Positions 37,203 through 45,972 are shown, numbered from the stretch's first letter. The stretch: DNA of 64,000 nt from Bradyrhizobium forestalis (GCF_002795245.1 NZ_PGVG01000018.1:81902-145901); one strand, 5' to 3'. Made by a program: numbers and translations. Notes: generated by a model from the sequence alone, not told the origin.

Positions 37203-37674
37203 TCTCGACGCCTCCGGTCAGCCAATTGACCCGCACCTCGTACCCCATGCCGGGCCGCGCCAGTGCAATCACCCCGCCGCACGACATGCCTGACGGAAAG
37301 AAATCGATCGATCGCCCCGTCGTCCGGTCGGCACAGCGCGCGGCCAGCATCGCTTGCACCACAACGTCGTCGGGCAGGCGGATGGTCCGCCCGGTGACGC
37401 CGGAACGGATCGCGCGCGCCTCCGCGTCCACGTGGGTCGTCACCCTGGTTTGCCGGCGCAGCGCCGCGTTGCGGTCGGCCTTCAGCAGCGCCGCGGTCTC
37501 GACCGCGTAGCTCTCCAGCCTGGCGCGCGTCGTCGAGTGCGGGATCGCCGGCAGGATGATCGCCGCGAACAGGCCGATGATCGCAAGCACGCACAGGATC
37601 TCGATCAGCGCAAAGCCGCGCGCCTCGCGAATGCCGTCAGCGCGCGCCGCTGACAATGTCGGCCGCCGTTCCAC
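37180..37674 (-). CDS. gspH: Minor pseudopilin GspH
   Basis: 164 residues from GTG 37674, overlapping gspG by 38 bases. Leader ends at Gly20, then FALIEILCVLAIIG with Glu25 at +5. A second in-frame TTG at residue 7 is a possible alternative start. The C-terminal GspH-type domain is short. Together with GspI-K it builds the pseudopilus tip. Confidence 0.8.
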   Translation of the reverse strand: MERRPTLSAARADGIREARGFALIEILCVLAIIGLFAAIILPAIPHSTTRARLESYAVETAALLKADRNAALRRQTRVTTHVDAEARAIRSGVTGRTIRLPDDVVVQAMLAARCADRTTGRSIDFFPSGMSCGGVIALARPGMGYEVRVNWLTGGVEIVPQKLL

Positions 37675-38092
37675 CGCCGCCCTCCTGACCGTCCGATCCC
37701 AGCGAGATGATCTCGTAAGGCGCGCTCGCGCCCGGCGAACGATAGACGTAGAGGTGCCCCCAGGGATCGTTAGGCACCACGCCGCCGCGCAAATATGGCC
37801 CGTTCCAGCCGGCCTGATTGTTGCTGCGGGTCAGCGCGGAGAGCCCTTCGTTCGAAGTGGGGTAACGGCCGAGATCGAGAAAGTAGAGATCGAGCGCGCT
37901 GGAAAAACTCTCGATCTGGATCTTCGCCGCCTTCGCCTTGGACTCGCTGAGATAGTTCAGCACGCGCGGGCCGACCAGCGCCATGATCATGCCGATGATG
38001 GTGATGACGACCAGCATCTCGACCAGGGTGAAGCCCGCCTCCCCTTGCTGCGCGTGCCACCTGCCGCGCTCTGTGCATGGATGTTTGGTCAC
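37637..38092 (-). CDS. gspG: Major pseudopilin GspG
   Basis: 151 residues from GTG 38092, with GGGAGAAG about nine bases upstream. The leader ends at Gly20 and FTLVEMLVVITIIGMI follows with Glu25 at +5. The C-terminal KIQIESFSSALDLYFLDLGR and the calcium-site segment SNEGLSAL match GspG, the main pseudopilus subunit. GspG is cut by a prepilin peptidase, here most likely that encoded at 43550. Confidence 0.9.
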   Translation of the reverse strand: MTKHPCTERGRWHAQQGEAGFTLVEMLVVITIIGMIMALVGPRVLNYLSESKAKAAKIQIESFSSALDLYFLDLGRYPTSNEGLSALTRSNNQAGWNGPYLRGGVVPNDPWGHLYVYRSPGASAPYEIISLGSDGQEGGGGTAADIVSGAR

Positions 38093-38115
38093 GTCAAGCT
38101 TCTCCCGTTCCCTGC

Positions 38116-39327
38116 CTATCCGACAATCTGGCTCACCGACATCAGGGCCGTCATCACCGACGTGATCAGGCCGCCGACCACCAGCGAGATCGCGATGATG
38201 GCCGCCGGTCCCGCGATGCCGACGGCGCGGTCCAGCGTACGCTGCAATTTGGCCTCGTAGAATTCGGCGACACGCCCGGACAGCATCGGCAATTGCCCGG
38301 TCTCGTCGCCGAGCCTGAGCATGCGCACCGCCATCGCCGGCAGCGCCTCCGTTTCGGCGAGCGCATCCGATAGCTTCGAGCCGTGGCGGACGCGGTCGGC
38401 GGCATCGCTCCAGACCGCGGACGAGCCGGTCGTCGCCATCATGTCGACGAGGATTCGCAGCGTGATGGTGAGATTGACGCCGCTGCCGAGCAGCAGGCCG
38501 AGATTGCGACAGAACAGCGCCGTGCGGTACGCGCTCATCACGTTGCGGATCGCCGGCAGCCGCGTGATCGCGTTGGTGACGCCGCGGCGGACTCGCTCCT
38601 GCCGCAGCAAGAGCCACACCGCCGCGATGACGGCCGCGAGCGCGGCCAGCACCGCATCGGAATTGCCGCGCAGGAGGGTCGAGATGTTAAGGAAAGCGCC
38701 GACGACCGGATCGATCTTGGCGCCGAAATCCTGCAACACGGATGCGAACTGCGGCAGCACGAAGGTGAGGAAGAACAGCAGCACGCAGCCGGCCGCGCCG
38801 AGCACGAACAGGGGATAGCGGATTGCGTCCGACAGCCGCTGTCTCAGCGCCTCGCTGCGCGTGCGCTCCCCGGCCAGCACCTCCAGCACCTGATCGAGAG
38901 ATCCCGAGGCCTCGCCGACCCGCACCAGCGCGACATACATCGGCGGAAACAGCCCCTCGTGCCGCGCCAGCGCTTCGGCAAAGCTCTCGCCCGAGACGAC
39001 GCGCGAGCGGATGTCGGCAACAATCGGACGCAGCCGGCCGAAATCTGGATCGGCCGCAAGCAGCTCCAATCCGTCATTGATGCGGGCGCCCGCCCGCAGC
39101 AGCAACGCAAGGTCGCGGGTGAAGATGGTGACGTCCTCTGGCCTCGGCCTGTTGAAGAGGCTGAACACACGGCCCGCCGAGCCGCCCTCTTCCGGAGTGA
39201 CATTGTCGACCAGCACGAGCCCGAGCCGCTCGATCCGCTGTGCGACATCGCCCGGCCCGGGCGCGGCGATGGCGCCGGAGACCAGTTCGCCGTTGGCGTT
39301 GAGCGCGCGGTAGCGATAATTCGGCAT
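38116..39327 (-). CDS. gspF: Type II secretion inner-membrane protein GspF
   Basis: 403 residues. It starts MPNYRYRALNANGELVSG, and shows the two cytoplasmic GspF repeats (about 65-185 and 270-390) and three membrane helices. GspF is the platform protein that couples the ATPase to pseudopilus assembly. ATG 39327 follows the gspE stop by five bases. A longer frame extends upstream but runs into gspE and is not the start. Confidence 0.9.
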   Translation of the reverse strand: MPNYRYRALNANGELVSGAIAAPGPGDVAQRIERLGLVLVDNVTPEEGGSAGRVFSLFNRPRPEDVTIFTRDLALLLRAGARINDGLELLAADPDFGRLRPIVADIRSRVVSGESFAEALARHEGLFPPMYVALVRVGEASGSLDQVLEVLAGERTRSEALRQRLSDAIRYPLFVLGAAGCVLLFFLTFVLPQFASVLQDFGAKIDPVVGAFLNISTLLRGNSDAVLAALAAVIAAVWLLLRQERVRRGVTNAITRLPAIRNVMSAYRTALFCRNLGLLLGSGVNLTITLRILVDMMATTGSSAVWSDAADRVRHGSKLSDALAETEALPAMAVRMLRLGDETGQLPMLSGRVAEFYEAKLQRTLDRAVGIAGPAAIIAISLVVGGLITSVMTALMSVSQIVG

Positions 39328-39332
39328 GGGCG

Positions 39333-41021
39333 TCAGCGCACCGTCGTGACGCGGAAGACCTCGGGCACGGTGGTGAGCCCGGCCCGGCATTTGGCGACCG
39401 CATCCTCCAGCATCGTCGTCATGCCGCCCCGCATCGCGGCGGCGTCGATCGAATGGGAGTCGGTCTGCGGCCCGACCAGCGCGCGTACCTCGTCGGACAT
39501 TTCGAGGATCTCGAACACGCCGTTGCGGCCGCGATAGCCGGTGCCGCCGCAGCGTTCGCAGCCGGCGGCCTCGTGCACGACTTCGCCGCATCTGAAGCCG
39601 ATCACCGCGAGGCGCGGGTCCTTGGCGAGATCGGCCTCGGTCAATGCATGCGGCACCTTGCAGCGGTCGCAGAGCACGCGCACCAGGCGCTGCGCCACCA
39701 CCGCGCGCAGCGTCGACTTCAGCAGGAAGCCCTCGATGCCGAGATCGATCAGGCGCGGCACGGCAGCGGCCGCAGTCTCGGTGTGTAGCGTCGTCAGGAC
39801 GAGATGGCCGGTGAGAGCCGCGTGAATCGCGATATGCGCCGTCTCGGCGTCGCGGACCTCGCCGACCATGATGACGTCGGGGTCCTGGCGGACGAAGGCG
39901 CGCATGGCAGAGGCGAAGGTCAGCCCGATCGACGGCTTGACCTGGGACTGGTTGATGCCGGGGATCTCGTATTCGACGGGATCCTCGATGGTGAGGATCT
40001 TTCGCGTGGGCTCGTTGAGGATCGACAGCATGGTGGCGAGCGTCGTGGTCTTGCCGCTGCCGGTCGGGCCCGTCACGACGATCATGCCGTGCGGCATCGC
40101 CAAGAGGCGCGTCATCACGCTCTCGTCGCGTGCGGACAAGCCAAGCTTGCTCATCTCCAAGAGGCCGCGGTCTCGCGGCAGCAGGCGGATGACGGCGCTC
40201 TCGCCATGTTGCGTCGGCATGGTCGCGACACGGACGTCGATCTCGTTGCGCCCGACGCGAACGCGGGCGGCGCCGTCCTGCGGCAGGCGCCGTTCCGCGA
40301 TGTTGAGGCTGGCGAGAATCTTGATGCGCGAGATCAGCGCCTGCGGCGGAATGCCGTGCGGCGGCGGCAGCGCACGCAACAGGCCGTCGACGCGCATGCG
40401 CACGGCAAGCCCTGCGCGGAACGGCTCGACGTGGATGTCGCTGGCACGCAAATCCACCGCGCGCTCCAGGAGATCGTTGAGAGCGCGCACCACCGGCGCG
40501 CCGCTGGCGAGATCGCGTAGGCTCTCGATGTCGTCGTCGGACTGCTGCGCGACGCTCCTGCCGCTTCGCTCGGCATTTGCGTCATCGGCATCGTCGCGTT
40601 GATCGAGGACCGTGGTGATATCCTCGTATGAGGCCACGACGACATCGACCGGCGCTCCGAACACGATTTCGGCGGCGCGAATGGCCGCCCTGTCGGAGGG
40701 GTCGGCGACAGCCAGCCGGACAACGTCGTTCGGCGTGCCGAAAGGAAAGATGGTGGATTCACGCAGAAAACGGCGCGAGAAGCCGTCGAGGCGAGGCGTG
40801 GCCGCAAGCAGTTGCGGAAGGCTCAGCCGCGGCAGACCAAAATGATCGGAGACTTCATCTGCAAATTCGGCCGCGGAAAGATCGGTGGCCTCCCACAATT
40901 CACGCAAGGGGCGCGTGAGCGCGGGGCTGGCCGACTTGTCGAGATGGGCATGCGCCCGCACCGGCAATGAGTATTTTTCCAGGAGGTGCTGCCGAAAGCT
41001 ATCTGCGGAGCGGTCGCGCAT
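39333..41021 (-). CDS. gspE: Type II secretion ATPase GspE
   Basis: 562 residues from ATG 41021. Walker A GPTGSGKTT is at 318-326, Walker B and the aspartate box appear in DPDVIMVGEVRDAET, and the C-terminal zinc-binding cysteines in CDRCK and CERCGGTGY are intact. The N-terminal N1E domain is present. GspE powers pseudopilus growth. An in-frame TTG at 41060 is an alternative start; neither has a strong ribosome site. It diverges from gspD. Confidence 0.9.
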   Translation of the reverse strand: MRDRSADSFRQHLLEKYSLPVRAHAHLDKSASPALTRPLRELWEATDLSAAEFADEVSDHFGLPRLSLPQLLAATPRLDGFSRRFLRESTIFPFGTPNDVVRLAVADPSDRAAIRAAEIVFGAPVDVVVASYEDITTVLDQRDDADDANAERSGRSVAQQSDDDIESLRDLASGAPVVRALNDLLERAVDLRASDIHVEPFRAGLAVRMRVDGLLRALPPPHGIPPQALISRIKILASLNIAERRLPQDGAARVRVGRNEIDVRVATMPTQHGESAVIRLLPRDRGLLEMSKLGLSARDESVMTRLLAMPHGMIVVTGPTGSGKTTTLATMLSILNEPTRKILTIEDPVEYEIPGINQSQVKPSIGLTFASAMRAFVRQDPDVIMVGEVRDAETAHIAIHAALTGHLVLTTLHTETAAAAVPRLIDLGIEGFLLKSTLRAVVAQRLVRVLCDRCKVPHALTEADLAKDPRLAVIGFRCGEVVHEAAGCERCGGTGYRGRNGVFEILEMSDEVRALVGPQTDSHSIDAAAMRGGMTTMLEDAVAKCRAGLTTVPEVFRVTTVR

Positions 41022-41090
41022 CGCATTCACAGCGTTGACCTTGTTACCTGAAAGCAACAACTTCGGCGGGTGACGGCAGGCCCTTTGTCC

Positions 41091-41118
41091 TTGACTTATT
41101 TCTTAGCAAAAACATAAT
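41091..41118 (+). promoter_or_regulatory. Sigma-70-like promoter of gspD
   Basis: TTGACT (41091-41096) and CATAAT (41113-41118) with 16 bases between them are the best -35/-10 match noted in the window. Transcription would start near 41125, leaving a leader of about 36 bases before ATG 41161, whose ribosome site is AAGGGGGG. The 140-base spacer is shared with the divergent gspE promoter. Real alphaproteobacterial promoters can be less consensus-like, so this is a prediction. Confidence 0.6.
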
Positions 41119-41160
41119 CGTGGCGCAAATTATTGCGCGTCCGAACCAAGGGGGGATCGG

Positions 41161-43545
41161 ATGCGATGTCCATTCACTTCCAGTGTTGGCAGGCGTATTT
41201 TGTCCGAGGTGGTTCAGCCGCTCTTACGCCTTCGCGCAGCGTTGTCTGGAACGCTCATCCTGTTGTCGTCGGCCCTGCTGCTCGGCGCCTGCATCGTCAC
41301 CGCCGACCAGTCGATCGAAGCCGACCCGAAAGATCCGCGCGCGCAGGACATTGCCGACAAGGTCCGCTCTCTCGATCTCCAGCCGCGTCAACCTGCGGAT
41401 GCAGGCTCAAATGGCATTGCCCAGGCGAAATCGTCGAAGCCGGCGATCTACCTCAGCGACGGTGCAGCGCCGCAAGGCGGCGGGCTCGTCGAACGCGACG
41501 ATGGGGGCGGCAGCGGCTACGACCTCAATTTCGAGAACGCCCCGGTCGCCACCGTCGCAAAGGTCATCCTTGGTGACGTACTCAATGTCGGATACACGAT
41601 CGACCCGCGCGTGCAGGGAACCGTGACGCTGGCCTCGGTGCGGCCGGTGCCCAAGGCGGATGCGCTCTACGTGCTGGAGAACGCGCTGCGCATGTCCGGT
41701 GTCGCGCTGGTCCGCGACCGTACCGGCTATCGGCTGCTGCCGGCGCCGGAAGCCGGCCCCGGCGGCGTCGACCGCTCGGTGAACGCGGCAGCCGGCCAGG
41801 GCATCACGGTGGTGCCGCTGCGCTACGTCTCGGCCCAGAACATCTTCAAGCTGCTCGACGCCTTCGGCGTGAAAGCCCAGGCCATGCGGCCGGACACTGC
41901 CCGCAACACGCTGATCGTCAGCGGCAGCGGCACCGAGCGGGCGACCGCAGTGGACACCATTCTCTCCTTCGACGCCGACTGGATGCGCGGGCAATCGGTC
42001 GGCATCTTCCCGGTGCGAAACTCCACGCCGGAGCCGCTCATTTCCGAGATCGAGAAGATCATGGACTCGGGCGAAGGCGGGCTGAGTCAGAGCGTGATCA
42101 AATTCCAGCCGATCAGCCGTCTCAATTCGATTCTCGTCGTCAGCCAGAAGCCGGAATATCTCAAGCGTGCGCAGACGTGGATCGCGCGGCTCGACCGCTC
42201 CGACACGGACGGCGTGAACCTGAAATCCTATCCGCTGCGCTACGGCAATTCCAAAGCGGTGGTGGCGCTCCTGAACGAGATCCTGTTCAGCCAGAGCGCA
42301 TCCAGCACGTCCTCGCTCGACAATTCCGCGGGGCAGATCTCGCCCGGCTCAGGCATCGCGACGTCCTCGTCCGGGACCAATCCGGTCGCCTCGCTGAGCG
42401 CACTTCCGACCGCAGCCGCGGGCGCCGCGACTCCGGTCACCGGTGTTGCCGGCTCGTCGCTGGCCGCGCGCCCCGCCCCTGCCGCGGCCGGCGTGCCCGG
42501 CCAGGACAACGGCTCCGGCTCGCTGCTCGGCTCAGGCGCGAAACCCGTCAACAATGCGATCCTTCAGAACGTACGGATCACAGCCGACGTCAGCAACAAC
42601 GCGGTGCTGGTCTACGCCAACGCGGAATCGCAACGCATTGTCGAGCAGACGATCCGGCAGATCGACCGGCCGCAGCGCCAGATTGCGATCGAGGCCACGA
42701 TCGCCGAGGTCACGCTGAACGACGCGTTGAACTACGGCGTCCAGTTCTTCATCGCCAGCAAGCACGGCTCTGTCTCCAACGTCATCGGCGGTGTCAGCAA
42801 CAGCGCCGCGATCGGCAGCAACATCGAGCAGCAGACCAGCGCGGTCAACGCCGCCGCCGGCGCACTGCTGGGCCGCGCGCTGCCCGGCTTCAACTTTCTG
42901 ATCGGCGCAGAAAACTCCCCGCGCGTGGTGCTCGATGCGCTTCACAACGTCACCACCGTCAAGGTGCTGTCCAACCCGTCGCTGGTCGTGCTGGACAACC
43001 AGCCGGCGACCTTGCAGGTCGGCGACCAGGTGCCGTTCTCGACCGGCACCGCGACCGTGCTGACCGCGAACAACACCGTCGTCAATACCATCGACTACAA
43101 GAACACCGGCATCATCCTGCGCGTGCTGCCGCGCGCCAATGCCAACGGCAATGTCGTGCTCGACATCGAGCAGGAGATCTCGAGCGTGGCTGCCGGCAGC
43201 ACCGGCTCGTTGACGCCGACGATCTCGCAGCGCCGGGTCAAGAGCTCGATCGCGGTGACGAGCGGCCAGACGGTGTTGCTCGCAGGCCTGATCAGCGAGA
43301 CCGAGAACAAGCAGCGCCAGGGCATTCCGATCCTCGATTCCATTCCAGGCGTGGGCGATGCGTTCTCGCACCAGGGCAATACGCGCGCTCGCACCGAGCT
43401 GATCCTGTTCATTCGCCCGACCGTCATCAAGGACGGCGTCGATGCGCACGTCATTGCAGAGGAAATGCGCAGCAAGATGAACAGCCGCCTGGTCGGCACC
43501 AGCAATCCCGTCGTCACCGTGAGCCCGCCCAAGGCGGCGCGCTAA
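41161..43545 (+). CDS. gspD: Type II secretion secretin GspD
   Basis: 794 residues. The signal ends in a lipobox LLLGAC with Cys44, which suggests a lipidated N-terminus and possible self-anchoring without a GspS pilotin. N1-N3 ring domains (about 120-430) are followed by the secretin domain (about 520-760; VPFSTGTATV and VTSGQTVLLAGLI are typical). A low-complexity Ser/Ala/Gly/Pro insertion lies about 380-465 within N3. GspD forms the outer-membrane gate. It is on the plus strand, divergent from gspE, with a prepilin peptidase directly downstream. Confidence 0.95.
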   Translation: MRCPFTSSVGRRILSEVVQPLLRLRAALSGTLILLSSALLLGACIVTADQSIEADPKDPRAQDIADKVRSLDLQPRQPADAGSNGIAQAKSSKPAIYLSDGAAPQGGGLVERDDGGGSGYDLNFENAPVATVAKVILGDVLNVGYTIDPRVQGTVTLASVRPVPKADALYVLENALRMSGVALVRDRTGYRLLPAPEAGPGGVDRSVNAAAGQGITVVPLRYVSAQNIFKLLDAFGVKAQAMRPDTARNTLIVSGSGTERATAVDTILSFDADWMRGQSVGIFPVRNSTPEPLISEIEKIMDSGEGGLSQSVIKFQPISRLNSILVVSQKPEYLKRAQTWIARLDRSDTDGVNLKSYPLRYGNSKAVVALLNEILFSQSASSTSSLDNSAGQISPGSGIATSSSGTNPVASLSALPTAAAGAATPVTGVAGSSLAARPAPAAAGVPGQDNGSGSLLGSGAKPVNNAILQNVRITADVSNNAVLVYANAESQRIVEQTIRQIDRPQRQIAIEATIAEVTLNDALNYGVQFFIASKHGSVSNVIGGVSNSAAIGSNIEQQTSAVNAAAGALLGRALPGFNFLIGAENSPRVVLDALHNVTTVKVLSNPSLVVLDNQPATLQVGDQVPFSTGTATVLTANNTVVNTIDYKNTGIILRVLPRANANGNVVLDIEQEISSVAAGSTGSLTPTISQRRVKSSIAVTSGQTVLLAGLISETENKQRQGIPILDSIPGVGDAFSHQGNTRARTELILFIRPTVIKDGVDAHVIAEEMRSKMNSRLVGTSNPVVTVSPPKAAR

Positions 43546-43549
43546 GGAC

Positions 43550-44143
43550 GTGAGGGATCAGACGGCGAAGGTCGGGACGGGCCCGCCGCTCGCGCTCGGC
43601 ATGGCCCTGCTGGTCGGCGTGATCGCAAGCCTCGTCGCCGCGCCGGGCGCCGAAGGCCTGTACGGCGCGTTCCTGGCCGCCCTGATGCTTGCGATCGCGG
43701 CGAACGATGCCCGGCACTACCGCATTCCGAACGCGCTGACGGGCGCGGCCTTCGCGCTTGCCTTGCTCCGCGCCGGCGCATTCGTGCCCGATATCGGCGC
43801 CGAGGCGCTGCTCTGGCCACTGGCCCGCGCCGCGGCCGTGGCGCTTCCGCTCATGCTGCTGATGGTGCTCTACCGGCGCTGGCGCGGCCGGGACGGGCTC
43901 GGGCTCGGCGACGTCAAGCTCGCCGCGGTCTGCGGCGCCTGGCTCGATCTTGCGACCGTCGTCGCAGCGATCGAGCTTGCCGCGTTGCTCGCGATCGGCG
44001 CCTATGTCGCCAACGCTGCGCTACGAGGCAAGCAGCTGCGCGCCACGGCATTCCTGCCGTTCGGGCTATTCCTGGCGCCCGCGATCTGGATCGGTTGGCT
44101 GGGCGAGACCTGGTACGCGAACTGGCTCGGCGGCTGGCCGTAA
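43550..44143 (+). CDS. Minimal prepilin peptidase (A24 family)
   Basis: 197 residues, GTG start four bases after the gspD stop. The two aspartates of the A24 site are Asp53 in AIAANDARH and Asp121 in LGLGDVKLAA, both on membrane helices. It lacks the N-terminal cytoplasmic N-methylating domain of full-length GspO/PilD and so resembles CpaA/TadV peptidases. The likely job is cleavage of the GspG-K prepilins of this locus. It carries about six hydrophobic segments. Confidence 0.85.
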   Translation: MRDQTAKVGTGPPLALGMALLVGVIASLVAAPGAEGLYGAFLAALMLAIAANDARHYRIPNALTGAAFALALLRAGAFVPDIGAEALLWPLARAAAVALPLMLLMVLYRRWRGRDGLGLGDVKLAAVCGAWLDLATVVAAIELAALLAIGAYVANAALRGKQLRATAFLPFGLFLAPAIWIGWLGETWYANWLGGWP

Positions 44144-44155
44144 AGGCCCGCCTTC

Positions 44156-44290
44156 ACAAAAACTGCGAAAACAACCCCATGCACAGTAGACGGAGCAAGC
44201 TTTATCAATGACTTACTGGCGGCCGTGAAGCGCCTGCGGATTTTACGAAGCGATTTGACTCGTCGGGCAAAACACCGGCATGATGTCACC
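44156..44290. repeat. Intergenic repeat-like segment
   Basis: Non-coding, between the convergent peptidase and Sel1 genes. The segments AACAACCCCATGCACAGTAG and GATTTGACTCGTCGGGCAAA match sequence I recall as recurring in intergenic DNA of Bradyrhizobium and Rhodopseudomonas, but this rests on memory and only one copy is in the window. Treat as candidate. Confidence 0.4.
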
Positions 44291-44348
44291 ATGGCCATGC
44301 TGCCCGCTCCGGGCACCGCTCGCCGGCAGGCCCCCCAAGACGTGTCGG

Positions 44349-44903
44349 TCAGTGCTCGCGGCTCGGCGCCCATTCCAGCGCCCGCAGGCGGGCCTGCGCG
44401 ATCTCTCCACGCGTCATCTTGGTGGTCACGGCATCCCGGATCCGCGCTCGCGCCCCGCGCACCGGCGGCGGCGCTGCGGCCGTCGACAGGTTGAGCCATT
44501 TGGAGGCCTCGACGATGTCCTGCGGCACGCCAAAGCCGCGGTCGTAGAGCAGCCCCAGGGAATATTGAGCGCGGCTGTCGCCCTGCTCTGCCGCGCGCCG
44601 GTACCACATCGCCGCTTCCGTGTAGTTCTGCGGCACGCCGCGGCCGGTCTCGAACAGCAAACCGAGATAGGACTGCGCAGCCGCGTTGCCGCGCTCGGCG
44701 AGCGGAATGAAGATGCGTGATGCCGTCACATAGTCCTGACGATGGAAGGCGGAGACGCCCTGGCGGAACGATTGGGCGTGGGCGGGAATCGCGAGGGCGA
44801 GCGCCAGTAGAATGGCGGCCCAGCCCCACGCCGGTCGCGAGAATCCGCGCGTCCGCGGCACCGCACGGCAAGGCCATTGATCCTGGCTGTCGAGGGTCTC
44901 CAT
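44349..44903 (-). CDS. Secreted or periplasmic Sel1-repeat protein
   Basis: 184 residues. A hydrophobic signal segment ends AIPAHAQ (about 28-44). At least two Sel1-like helical repeats follow (about 74-109 and 110-145; SYLGLLFETGRGVP and YSLGLLYDRGFGVP). Sel1 proteins mediate protein-protein contacts, and small examples are often linked to secretion systems or envelope stress. The gene is convergent with the prepilin peptidase and carries no enzymatic motif. A role with the neighbouring T2SS is only suggested by position. Confidence 0.7.
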   Translation of the reverse strand: METLDSQDQWPCRAVPRTRGFSRPAWGWAAILLALALAIPAHAQSFRQGVSAFHRQDYVTASRIFIPLAERGNAAAQSYLGLLFETGRGVPQNYTEAAMWYRRAAEQGDSRAQYSLGLLYDRGFGVPQDIVEASKWLNLSTAAAPPPVRGARARIRDAVTTKMTRGEIAQARLRALEWAPSREH

Positions 44904-44973
44904 GCGACCGTCTCCCCCTGATAGGCAGCCAGACTAGTCCGCAGGCATTTCGAAATCCATAGTGCTGCCGGAC

Positions 44974-45007
44974 ACAAGAAAGCTCCGGGCGCATCGCACC
45001 CGGAGCT
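44974..45007 (-). terminator. Candidate rho-independent terminator downstream of the first beta-helix gene
   Basis: AGCTCCGGG (44981-44989) pairs with CCCGGAGCT (44999-45007) over a nine-base loop. Read on the minus strand, the stem is followed by TTCTTG. It lies about 117 bases after the beta-helix gene stop. The U-tract is imperfect. Confidence 0.5.
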
Positions 45008-45022
45008 CATCGATTGGAGCAG

Positions 45023-45127
45023 CTAAAGCGCGATGAGATCAGGACGTATCGTCATCGCGCTTCAGGTTATTGTTTCAGCATGATCTTTTCGGAAAACCGC
45101 TGCACGCTTCTCCGGATCATGCTCTAG
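45023..45127. repeat. Two-hairpin palindromic intergenic element ending at a stop codon
   Basis: A 105-base element with two internal inverted repeats: AGCGCGATGA (45027-45036) with TCATCGCGCT (45052-45061), and AGCATGATC (45077-45085) with GATCATGCT (45115-45123). Its ends are imperfectly inverted: CTAAAGC at the left and GCTCTAG at the right. The right end supplies the TAG stop of the beta-helix gene. Size and two-palindrome design resemble the RIME1 elements of rhizobia, and this sequence type is widespread in Bradyrhizobium intergenic DNA to my recollection. Only one copy is here. Confidence 0.65.
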
Positions 45128-45972
45128 TGATAGCCGCCAGCGGTCGCCGGCGTCGTGTCCGGATTGTTGCCGTTGATCTGGTTGTCCAGATAGGACAGCA
45201 CGTTGCCGCTGGTTGCAGCTCCCAGATTGTTGACGATCACCGAGCGGCCGATCCGCGCCCCCGCAACGCCGCTGAGCGCGAGGCCCGTGCTCAGATTCTC
45301 GGAGATGTTGCTGTTGTTGACCTGGACGTTGGACGATCCCTGCACGTTCACACCGACGAAGTTGTTGTGGACGGCCGTGTTGTTGATCAGAACCCGGGTG
45401 CTGCCGCCGTTCGTGTTGATGCTGATCCCCGCGCCGGCTGCGGCAGCGCCGTTGTGGGAGATCACGCTGTCGCGGATCATCAGCATCGAGTTGAAGTTAG
45501 ACGGGTTGGAGAAGATGCCGGCTCCCGACGCGCCGTTGAAGTCCCTGATGAAGCAGTGCTCGATCACCACCGAGGCCGCCTGGAGGATGTTGACGCCCTT
45601 GAGCCCGGTGCCGGCACCCTCGATGTCGAGGCCGCGCAGCACGACATGATCGGTCGCCGCGGCATTGATGTTGACGCCGTTGGTGCCCGACCCGAGGATG
45701 CTGCCGACCACGCCTTCACAATAGATCGTGATTGCCTTGGTGATGGTCACCGTGCCGTAGCCGGCGGAATCGAGGCAATTGATCTCGCCGCCCGCGGCGG
45801 TCTTCGAGATTGCGCCGGCGAAAGTCTTGCACGGAGCGGTGCGGCTGCACGGATTGACGTCATCACCGACGCCGGAGACCCACGTTCTGGTCGCCTGGGC
45901 ATGAGCCGGCTGCGACACGGCGAACGGCAGGAGCAAGCCCACGACAAGGGCCCATAGAGCAATGCGACGCAT
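45124..45972 (-). CDS. Right-handed beta-helix repeat protein (paralogue 1), secreted
   Basis: 282 residues. A clear signal peptide (MRRIALWALVVGLLLPFAVS, cut after AHAQA near 27) precedes a mature domain of short parallel beta-helix coils, ending GGYH. Conserved cysteines in NPCSRTAPCKTF and YCEG may form disulphides, consistent with a periplasmic or extracellular life. No catalytic Asp/His cluster of pectate lyases or glycoside hydrolases could be recognised. It is 70 bases downstream of a close paralogue, and both lie next to the T2SS locus. TTTGGAGG marks the ribosome site. Confidence 0.75.
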   Translation of the reverse strand: MRRIALWALVVGLLLPFAVSQPAHAQATRTWVSGVGDDVNPCSRTAPCKTFAGAISKTAAGGEINCLDSAGYGTVTITKAITIYCEGVVGSILGSGTNGVNINAAATDHVVLRGLDIEGAGTGLKGVNILQAASVVIEHCFIRDFNGASGAGIFSNPSNFNSMLMIRDSVISHNGAAAAGAGISINTNGGSTRVLINNTAVHNNFVGVNVQGSSNVQVNNSNISENLSTGLALSGVAGARIGRSVIVNNLGAATSGNVLSYLDNQINGNNPDTTPATAGGYH

